Assembly: GCA_035552775.1 (NCBI GenBank) | Contig: DASZKW010000030.1 | Location: 1 to 7,951, forward strand | DNA length: 7,951 bases | Direction of reading: 5' to 3' | Source: DASZKW01 sp035552775 | Lineage (GTDB): Bacteria > Actinomycetota > Acidimicrobiia > Acidimicrobiales > Palsa-688 | Part shown: positions 1 through 7,000 of the stretch, in pieces | How the letters are laid out: each line of letters begins with the position of its first letter | Numbering within the stretch: the stretch's first letter is position 1 | Made by a program: the position numbers and the translations under genes | The notes under the pieces: generated by a model | The model's input: the letters and a program-made list of their open reading frames with translations, nothing else | Told to the model about the DNA's origin: nothing | The model's database searches: none

Positions 1-1
1 T

Positions 2-163
2 CGCAAGGTGGCCACCCAGCGGCGAGACTTCCACCACAAGACCGCCAGGGCACTCGTGGCCGATCACGACGTGATCGTCGTCGAGGGCCTGAAGATCGCC
101 AACATGGTCCGCCGTGCCAAGCCCCACCCGGACCCAGATATAACAGCCGACCAAGCTGCGTGA
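2..163 (+). pseudogene. tnpB: TnpB/OrfB RNA-guided endonuclease, C-terminal fragment ending prematurely
   Basis: Fifty-three codons are visible, open at the left edge. The peptide contains RRDFHHKTARALVADHDVIV followed by VEGLKIANMVRRAKP. This is the conserved TnpB stretch leading into the second RuvC acidic residue, the Glu of VVEGL (about residue 32 of the fragment). In actinobacterial relatives this continues through a proline-rich linker, an SI(S/H)DAGW segment, a CxxC...CxxC zinc ribbon and the final RuvC Asp. Here, after PHPDPD, the frame runs into an unrelated short tail (ITADQAA) and a TGA. The zinc ribbon and third catalytic residue are therefore missing, and nuclease activity is not expected. 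Known: TnpB uses an RNA made from the element's right end to cut DNA. Inferred: the loss came from an internal deletion. A repurposed nuclease-dead TnpB-like protein cannot be excluded without the N-terminal half. Confidence 0.75.
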
Positions 164-170
164 AAAGAAG

Positions 171-199
171 CTGGCGGCTTCAGCCGTCAGAGAAGTCAC
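171..199 (+). ncRNA. IS right-end hairpin, likely 3' end of an omega-RNA (reRNA) scaffold
   Basis: CTGGCGGC (171-178) pairs with GCCGTCAG (183-190) around a TTCA loop. All eight positions pair, one of them as G-U. AGAAGTCAC follows and ends at 199. In IS200/IS605 elements this structure is the right end recognised by the Y1 transposase. It also forms the last part of the TnpB guide-RNA scaffold, with the guide being whatever host sequence follows (here it would start at about 200). Structure and position are seen directly; transcription of this copy is inference. Confidence 0.55.
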
Positions 200-329
200 G
201 CCTGCACGCTACTGGCACCGCGGCGCCACCGTGGGGGATGGAGCCGACGCCGGGCGGCCGCACGGGCCGGCGGCGAGGCGACGCGGCCGGGTGAGGTATC
301 GTGGCCGGAGGTAGCAGGCATCCGGCGCC

Positions 330-342
330 TACCATGGGCGCC
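330..342 (+). promoter_or_regulatory. Possible -10 box for a leaderless ftsH transcript
   Basis: TACCAT (330-335) fits the actinobacterial -10 pattern TAnnnT and ends 7 bases before the ATG at 343. Transcription would then start at or next to the start codon. No convincing -35 box is visible upstream, and no good Shine-Dalgarno precedes the ATG. The rest of 200-329 is GC-rich intergenic DNA in which I see no gene or RNA. A competing reading is that TACCAT merely overlaps the in-frame ATG at 334. Confidence 0.25.
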
Positions 343-2346
343 ATGAGTCGCCAGCCGGGAGATCTGCGCCCTGGACGGGACCGTCCCGGCAGCGGGCTTC
401 CCCCCCCGGCACCGGACCGCAACTGGCGGTGGGCGGCGATCGTGCTGCTCACCATCGTCGTACTCGCCTTCGTATTCTCCAACCTCCTCGGGTCGCCCAA
501 CACCCAAACCAGGTCCTACGGCCAGTTCGTCCAAGTCCTGAACGCGAAGCAGGTGGCCTCGGCCACGGTCAACAACCAGACCGGTCAGATCGCCTACACC
601 GACACGGCCGGCAACAAGTACACGGTGGCGGGGCCGCTACCGAGCGACACGGAGGACAAGCTGCTCACCAGCAACGTCCCGGGGAAGGGCCTCCACTTCA
701 AGTCCGACACGACGAGCGTATGGGCCACCATCATCCCGTACCTCATCTACGGAGCCCTGATCGTCGGGCTGCTCGTGTGGATCAGCCGGCGAGCCCAGGG
801 CCAGATGGGCGGCATCATGTCGATCGGGCGGTCGAAGGCCAAGGTGTACACCACCGAACGGCCACGCACCACCTTCGCCGACGTCGCCGGCTACAACGGG
901 GTGAAGCTGGAGATCCGCGAGGTGGTCGACTTCCTGCGCTCGGCCAGCCGTTTCAAGGAGATCGGGGCACGGATCCCCAAGGGGGTCCTTCTCGTGGGGC
1001 CGCCGGGCACGGGCAAGACGTTGCTCGCCCGCGCCGTCGCCGGTGAGGCCGGCGTGCCGTTCTTGTCGGTGACGGGCTCGGACTTCATGGAGATGTTCGT
1101 CGGTGTCGGCGCCTCCAGGGTGAGGGACCTGTTCCAGACGGCTCGCAAGCAGGCGCCCGCCATCATCTTCGTCGACGAGATCGACTCGATAGGTCGCAAG
1201 CGGGGTGCGGGGCTCGGGGGTGGCCACGACGAGCGGGAGCAGACACTCAACCAGATGCTGGCGGAGATGGACGGCTTCGAGGCGACCGAGGGCGTGGTCA
1301 TGATGGCGGCGACCAACCGGCCCGACATCCTCGACCCTGCCCTCCTGCGCCCCGGGCGCTTCGACCGCCAGATCGTCGTACCCCTGCCCGACCTCGAGGA
1401 GCGCCTCCCGATCCTGTCGGTGCACTCCAAGGACAAGCGCATAGCTCCCGACGTCGACCTGCACGTGGTGGCGAGAGGTACGCCAGGCATGAGCGGCGCA
1501 GACCTCGCCAACCTGGTAAACGAAGCCGCCCTCCACGCCGTTCGGCGGGGGGCCCAGGCCGTCCACATGATCGACTTCGAGGCTGCGCGCGACCGGGTCC
1601 TGATGGGTCAGCGCAGGGAATCCACCGTGCTCTCCGAGAAGGAGAAGGAAGCGACCGCCTACCACGAGGGTGGTCACGCCGTGCTCGCCTACGTCCTGCC
1701 CGACGCCGATCCCGTGCACAAGGTCACCATTCTGCCGACAGGGATGGCCCTCGGTGTGACCCAGCAGCTACCCATCGAGGAACGCCACACCTACTGGCGC
1801 GAGTACATCGAGGACGCCGTCTGCGTGATGATGGGCGGCCGCTGCGCCGAGCAACTGGTGCTCGGGAGCCTGTCGACCGGCGCGTCCAACGACCTGCAGA
1901 GGGCCACCGAGATGGCCCGCAAGATGGTCCGGGAGTTCGGGATGAGCGAACGGATCGGACCCATGGCTTGGGGGCAGGAGGCGCAGGTGTTCCTCGGCGA
2001 GGATCTCATGCATTCGAGGGACTACAGCGACGTGACCTCCCGGGTGATCGACGAAGAGGTCGAGCGGATACTGCGGGAGCAGGAGGCGCGCGCGACGAGG
2101 CTGCTCAACGAGCACCGTCGCGGTTTGGCGGCCGTCGCCAGGATGCTCATCGAGAAGGAGACGATCGACGGCCTCGAGGTGGGTCACCTCGTCGACGACG
2201 CGTACGGACGCCCCGTACACGACCACGCCGACGCTGTTCCCCGCTTCGCGGAGACGGGCGGCGACGACGGCGACCCGGAGGCGTCGCCCGGCGAGGCCCC
2301 CGGTTCGACCGTCGGGGTGCCGAGCAACGGCTGGCAGGGCGCCTGA
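343..2346 (+). CDS. ftsH: ATP-dependent zinc metalloprotease FtsH
   Basis: This is a membrane-anchored AAA+ protease that extracts and degrades damaged or regulated membrane and cytosolic proteins. Counting from ATG 343 (667 aa, normal for the family), a basic N-tail is followed by a first membrane helix (about 30-48), an extracytoplasmic segment and a second helix (about 126-147). The AAA domain follows, with Walker A GPPGTGKT (219-226), pore loop FVGVG (252-256), Walker B IIFVDEID (274-281) and the second region of homology TNRPDILDPALLRPGRFDR (324-342). The M41 peptidase site is HEGGH (441-445), with a likely third zinc ligand Asp517 in GASNDLQRAT. The family consensus is HEAGH, so the third position is substituted. 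The last 45 residues or so are acidic, Gly/Pro-rich and probably disordered. Starts at GTG 301 (weak GAGG 4 bases upstream) and ATG 334 are possible; 343 is preferred for its spacing from a -10-like box. An IS remnant lies upstream. Function is very secure; the start is not. Confidence 0.96.
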   Translation: MSRQPGDLRPGRDRPGSGLPPPAPDRNWRWAAIVLLTIVVLAFVFSNLLGSPNTQTRSYGQFVQVLNAKQVASATVNNQTGQIAYTDTAGNKYTVAGPLPSDTEDKLLTSNVPGKGLHFKSDTTSVWATIIPYLIYGALIVGLLVWISRRAQGQMGGIMSIGRSKAKVYTTERPRTTFADVAGYNGVKLEIREVVDFLRSASRFKEIGARIPKGVLLVGPPGTGKTLLARAVAGEAGVPFLSVTGSDFMEMFVGVGASRVRDLFQTARKQAPAIIFVDEIDSIGRKRGAGLGGGHDEREQTLNQMLAEMDGFEATEGVVMMAATNRPDILDPALLRPGRFDRQIVVPLPDLEERLPILSVHSKDKRIAPDVDLHVVARGTPGMSGADLANLVNEAALHAVRRGAQAVHMIDFEAARDRVLMGQRRESTVLSEKEKEATAYHEGGHAVLAYVLPDADPVHKVTILPTGMALGVTQQLPIEERHTYWREYIEDAVCVMMGGRCAEQLVLGSLSTGASNDLQRATEMARKMVREFGMSERIGPMAWGQEAQVFLGEDLMHSRDYSDVTSRVIDEEVERILREQEARATRLLNEHRRGLAAVARMLIEKETIDGLEVGHLVDDAYGRPVHDHADAVPRFAETGGDDGDPEASPGEAPGSTVGVPSNGWQGA

Positions 2347-2405
2347 GCGGCGGGCGGGCGCCGGCCGACGGCGCATGCGGGCACGCGCAGGTTCTCCTTT
2401 TCCCC

Positions 2406-2434
2406 GCCCTTTGCACCCCTAAGGGCTGAGGGGT
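2406..2434. terminator. Two interlocking inverted repeats at the convergent ftsH / DUF5719 3' ends
   Basis: GCCCTT (2406-2411) is complementary to AAGGGC (2421-2426), and ACCCCT (2415-2420) is complementary to AGGGGT (2429-2434). The two stems interleave, so they are either alternative hairpins or the two stems of a compact pseudoknot. The minus-strand stop codon (2419-2421) falls inside the structure. No T-tract follows on either strand, so classical intrinsic termination is weakly supported. A further GC-rich hairpin, GCGCCG (2358-2363) with CGGCGC (2369-2374), lies just after the ftsH stop. The position between converging genes suggests a bidirectional terminator or a 3'-end stabilising element. 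Confidence 0.35.
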
Positions 2435-4005
2435 ACCGCCAGCGCGAGGTCGATCCCGGGAGCACCGATGCCGTACAGGTCGCGCTCGACCACGATCGGC
2501 CCCGAGGCGGTGACGGCCAAGGCGCCCCCGAAGGGGCGTCGAACGTGTTTGGCCAGCTGGACGGCGAGGCGTCCCCGGGGCGGCACGACGAGGTGCTGAA
2601 GACCTCCGAGCGTGACAGGGCCGCCAGCTGTCACCGCGGCTATCGAAGCGGTGACGGGCAGGTCACCGGGGTTTTGCACCTCGACCCACTCGTCGACATG
2701 GGCGGTGTCGCTGCCGGCACCGAGCAGCCAGCGGTCGGCTGCCAGCCGGCCGCCGAGGAGCGCACCGAGCCCGGTGCGCGGCGACGGAGCCAGGGCAGTC
2801 ACCACCCGCTCGGCCACCACCGGGACCCCGTTGGTGCTGGCGAGGGTTGCGTCGTGGGCCGCCCCGACCGGTACCTGGCTCTGGCTGTTGGTGGTCACGC
2901 TGACCACGCTCGCCGGTCCGACGGTCACCGCGACCGGTTGGGCGCCCCCCTGGTCCAGCCCGTAGGTGAGGCGCAGCTGCGCCGTCGCCGTCCCCGGGTT
3001 GTACACGACGTACTGCTCGGTCACCCCCCCGCCGGCCGCCCCGTCGGGCCACCACCACTTGGTGGCCGGTGACGGCGCCCCGAGGGTGAGCTCCACCCCC
3101 CCTACCGGTAGCGCCGGGTCGATGGGTCCGTAGGAAGGCGCCGGATTGGGGGCACCGACGATTGGCGTTCCGTTGGCGGGGGGCGTCACCACTTGGGTCT
3201 GCCATGCGACCACCCTGCCCGTGCGGACCGCGACCGTCGTGGCGATGCTGGCCCGCCGCCGGAGGTGGCTGCCGAGGTCGACCGCCACCAATGACCGGGC
3301 GGGCACGAAGATGGCCTGGAAGGCGTTGGGCTCCTCCACGCCGTCGTTGGTGGCGAAGGACAAGTCGACTATCGCGTCCGCTGGGTACGGGTTCAGTAGT
3401 GACAGCTCATCACTGGCGTCGCGCAGCGTCGTTCCCGTGGAGAAGTACCACCGGGCGGACCCCGAGGTGGCGCACGGGCTGGCCGCTTCCCCGAGGGGGC
3501 CATCGATTTGCTGCTCGACCGTCGCCGCCCCGCCGTCGAGCTCGACGACCGCCCCTATCCAGGCTCTTCCCGCCGGTGAGGACTCCGGGATCACCTGGCG
3601 GCTGCCCGCAGCGACCCGAAGGGCTACTGGCACCGTCGCCGCGGCGCCACCCGGCATGAAGGTGATGGTGCCCGTGATCGGTGTCCCGGTCGGGTTGGCG
3701 ACCACCACCGATCCCGCCGAGCCGGAGCCGGCCTCGTCCATGGCGCCCGCGCAGAACCATTCCGAGGAGAGCGCCCCTGACGGCCCCGCCATCGGAACCG
3801 GGGCGACCGGCGCGGCGATCGCCGGGCGGGCCGAGGCGCCGCGGTCGGCGAGCCCGCCGAGGGCGAGGAGGGCGACGATGGCGACGAGCACCGGGCCACG
3901 ACGAGCCGTCCCGCTCGAAGGCCCGCTCGAAGGTGTCGGCGCCGACCGCCGCCCCGGCGCCCTTTTCATTCGGTGGGCGGGACGAACCGTGGGTTCGTCA
4001 ACCAT
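2419..4005 (-). CDS. DUF5719-like secreted/membrane-anchored repeat protein, partner of the upstream glycosyltransferase
   Basis: A 528-residue protein of unknown function. The N-terminus is basic (RR at 35-36), followed by one hydrophobic segment (about 38-51) and an Ala/Pro-rich stretch, consistent with a signal peptide or single anchor with the bulk outside the membrane. The remainder is beta-rich and divides into four diverged modules (about 83-168, 186-273, 317-404 and 426-511). Each begins with an aromatic W segment, then has an N-P pair (ANPTG, LNPYP, YNPGT, QNPGD), a small-residue/Val strand pair, and a closing strand ending in E or Q. Only two cysteines are present (85 and 178), a candidate disulfide. 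ATG 4005 is chosen because GAGGTG sits 7 bases upstream and the start overlaps the end of the preceding gene by 8 bases, implying translational coupling. Assignment to DUF5719 rests on recalled features of actinobacterial proteins adjacent to large GT2 enzymes. The molecular role is unknown; a chaperone or accessory role for the transferase is inference. Confidence 0.8.
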   Translation of the reverse strand: MVDEPTVRPAHRMKRAPGRRSAPTPSSGPSSGTARRGPVLVAIVALLALGGLADRGASARPAIAAPVAPVPMAGPSGALSSEWFCAGAMDEAGSGSAGSVVVANPTGTPITGTITFMPGGAAATVPVALRVAAGSRQVIPESSPAGRAWIGAVVELDGGAATVEQQIDGPLGEAASPCATSGSARWYFSTGTTLRDASDELSLLNPYPADAIVDLSFATNDGVEEPNAFQAIFVPARSLVAVDLGSHLRRRASIATTVAVRTGRVVAWQTQVVTPPANGTPIVGAPNPAPSYGPIDPALPVGGVELTLGAPSPATKWWWPDGAAGGGVTEQYVVYNPGTATAQLRLTYGLDQGGAQPVAVTVGPASVVSVTTNSQSQVPVGAAHDATLASTNGVPVVAERVVTALAPSPRTGLGALLGGRLAADRWLLGAGSDTAHVDEWVEVQNPGDLPVTASIAAVTAGGPVTLGGLQHLVVPPRGRLAVQLAKHVRRPFGGALAVTASGPIVVERDLYGIGAPGIDLALAVPLSP

Positions 4006-7000
4006 CTGCCCACACCTCGTCGTCAGGTGCGGGAAGTCCCCCCGCGGAAGGTGACAGCACCGCCCGTGACGCCGGCGGCTCTGCCCTCTTGGGACCCGGG
4101 ACCCCGACCGTGGTCATCGCGCCACGTGGGCCGGGGGCCCCGTCTTTGGTGGCGAACCGACCGCTGCCGGGGCTCGACCGGCGCGTCCGGCGCCCCCCGG
4201 CCACGACGAGCACGACGACCATCAGCCACACGATCACCTCGATGACCATGGCGCCGCGTGCCGCCGCCGGTGCCACCACTGCCAGCGAGGCAGGACCCCC
4301 GGCCGTGGGGAAAATCATCGCCCACCCGAACGCCTTGGCCGGGCCGACGGTGCGCCCACCGGTGTGCAACTGCCACCGGCCGCTGTCCGTGGCGGCTACG
4401 TACAGGTCGCCGCCGTTGGGTAGCCGCCCGGCGGCGGAACCGTCGCCGCCGCCGACGAGGGCAGGGTGGGCGCCTTGCAGCGATACCGCCTGGTCGGTGC
4501 GCTGCTGGTCGGCCCCTCCCGCCGGCCCGCTGCCTGCGGTCGCCGCCGCGACCGCCGCAGCGGGCAGTAGCGCCTTTTGAGGAGCCCAGGCGGCGTTGAC
4601 ATACACGGAGTAGTTGGGGTCCATGGTGAGCACGCGCAGGTCCGTCTGGAGGGTGAGTCCGTTGAGGACGTCGGTCGGGACGGGGACGGCCGATGCACCT
4701 GATGCCGAAGGTCCGTCGTGGTTGGGGACCACTATGTAACGCACGGCCAGCGGGGCCAGCAGGTGACCCAGCTCGGTGGTGTCGTGGTCACGGGCGAGGA
4801 GCAAGTCGCCGGCCAGGAGGGGCGTGGCACCTGCGTGGGCCGGCGGCCACAGGTCGGCCACGTTGGGCTCACCGTCGACCGAGGTCGCGTAGGCGACACC
4901 GTTCTCCAGGCGCCACCCGCCGAGCGGCAGCGCCGAGGGAGCGCCCACCCAAAGCACCCGGTAGTCGCCGGCGCTGGGGTCGGGCAGGAGCAGAGCACCG
5001 CTGGCATCGGCGCTCGGCACGTGCCAGCGACCTTCTCCCGCCGCCGTCAGCACGGGCAGGGCGGCGACGACCACAGCGCCGGCCGCGGCCGCGGAGAGCA
5101 ACTGGCGCCACCCGAACCGGTACCCAGGAAGGTCGGTGTCGAACGCGGCGGCACCAAGGGCCGCCGAAAGCGCCAGGGCTGCAGCGGCAGGGGCGAGAAG
5201 TACCTCGGGGTCAGCGATTGCCACCGGAAGCCACCCCCTCAGCCCGGCCCAGGTGAGCCCCCAGCAAACCAGCGCGACAGCCCAGCACCGCGCCGCCCAC
5301 GCCAGGCGCCACGAGCGACCGATTACAAGCGGCAGCGCGGCAGCGGCGAGGAACGCCCACCCGAGGGCACCGGAGCCGATCGGCCCGGTGTCAAAGCGCA
5401 TGACAGCACCGAGTCCCACCCGTCCTGCGGGTCCCGCGCCTACCCCGAACAATGACGTCGCCGAGGACACGACTCCTGCCGACCAGGGCAGCAGGAGGAT
5501 CATCGCCAGACCGGCGCCCAGCAAACCCATACCCAGGCAGCGCACCCCGGCACGCACCCTTCCCGTCGCTGCCGCTCCGGCGAGGAGGGCGGCGGCCACC
5601 ACCGGGACCAGGATCAGCACCGCAGGGACGAAGGCGCCGAGCAGGGCGACCAGGATAGCGAGGCGCCCCACCGCCACCGCCAGCGCCCGGCCTCTCATCG
5701 GAGGGAATGGCGAGTCCCCGCTCGCTCGGGCCAAGGCCAGGAGGACCCAGGGGGCGGCGGCGTACAGGAGGAGTCCCGCCCAGCGCCCGTGGGCCAGCGC
5801 GTTGTAGGGGAGAGGTACCACGGCGTAAACCACCAGGGCGGCGACCCGACCGCGGCGCGACCCGAACGCGCGCGCCGCCTGCCATGCGCCCCACGGGCCG
5901 ACTAGGAGGGGGCCGAGCACCAGAACGTGCTGGAGCGTGCCGACCGCGCCGAGCAGTATCGTTCCCGCGGCGGCGAGGAGGCCCAGGGCGGGCGGGCTCG
6001 CCGCCGCGCTGCCCAGCCCGTCGGGTTGCCAGCCCGACCACCAAAGATCCCACCACCGCCCCGGTCCCCCGTTGGTCACGGGGAGGTGGCCGATCGCCGG
6101 GATCTCGTGGCCGAGCAGCTGACGGGTCCCTACCAGGAACACAACCAGCAGGGCGACGGCCACCCCTGCGGGCCACCGCCCCCCAGCCCCCGCACCCGCA
6201 GTCGTCTCGACCACGACGGGTGCCGAGGGTGCCGCCGCTTCGTCGTTGACGAGGGCGAGCGCCTCGTCGTCACCGAGCGTCGGCCCCGCGCCGGCGCCGC
6301 TGAGACCGGCGCGAACCAGGGCCCGCAAGCGGGCGTTGCCACGGCTCTGAAGGCGGCGCACCTCTCGGTCGCCGATGGTGCGCTGGCGCTGCGTGCGCCG
6401 GCGTATCGCCAGTAGCCGGGCGGGGTTACCGAGCGCCTTGAACAAGGCTCCGAGGGTCGTAGCCGCGTCGGCCGGACGCCGGCGGCCCGCGTACAAGAGC
6501 GCCTCACCGACCGAGTAGATCCCCGCCAAGGGGACGATCCACAGCAGATGGACCAACCCGTAACAGGTGAGGGCGGTGCGGAGGCGGTGCTGCTCGGCCA
6601 GGCCCCGTGCCCGCCGGCTAGCCGTGGAGCTCCGCCAACCGGCGCGCTCGCCGCCGACCTGGGCCTGGCGGTGGCGCACCCGGGCCGAGGGGGCGACCAC
6701 GACCTTGGCACCCGCGACCTGGGCACGCCAGCACAGGTCGAGGTCCTCGCCGAACTGGGCGACAGCGGGGTCGAAACCCCCGAGGGCGGCGAACAGGTCG
6801 GCGCGCACCAGGGTCGCTCCGCTCGGGACCACGAACACATCCCGCACGGCGTCGTGCTGCTCCTGGTCGAGTTCCCCGGGCTCGACGAGAGGATGGACAA
6901 CGCCGACCTTGTCGACGCCCGCCCCGACGGCGAGCAGCCGAGCTGGCTCTTCCCACTGGACGACCTTGGGCCCGGTGATGCCGGCGTTGGACCGAAACGC

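Larger units (their letters stand above)
1..199 (+). mobile_element. Right-hand end of an IS200/IS605-family element (TnpB type), internally deleted
   Basis: This is the distal part of an insertion sequence whose left part lies outside the window. A TnpB-like reading frame (2-163) is followed 7 bases after its stop by a perfect 8-bp hairpin (171-178 pairing with 183-190, TTCA loop) and then AGAAGTCAC ending at 199. In the IS200/IS605 family the right end is a subterminal hairpin rather than an inverted repeat, followed by a short tail up to the cleavage site, and this arrangement matches. The coding part lacks the C-terminal third of TnpB, so the copy appears to carry an internal deletion that spared its end. 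The exact boundary at about 199 is inferred from the motif and not from an empty-site comparison. Confidence 0.72.

Noticed and set aside
637..1719. Long minus-strand open frame (360 codons) opposite ftsH
   Set aside because: It lies fully antisense to the conserved AAA core of FtsH, its translation is rich in Arg/His/Gly with no recognisable domain, and GC-rich codon bias readily creates such shadow frames.
2358..2374. GC-only hairpin just after the ftsH stop as an intrinsic terminator
   Set aside because: The stem is only 6 bp and the short T run (2398-2401) lies more than 20 bases downstream, so it is not a convincing terminator by itself.
3146..4054. Plus-strand open frame (302 codons) opposite the DUF5719-like gene
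   Set aside because: The opposite strand has a signal-like N-terminus, a good Shine-Dalgarno, repeat structure and operon overlap. This frame has only low-complexity Ala/Arg/Pro sequence.
4718..5455. Plus-strand frames over the glycosyltransferase gene (245, 299 and similar codons)
   Set aside because: They are antisense to a gene with clear GT2 motifs and regular membrane helices. Their products are Arg/Pro-rich and have no domain.
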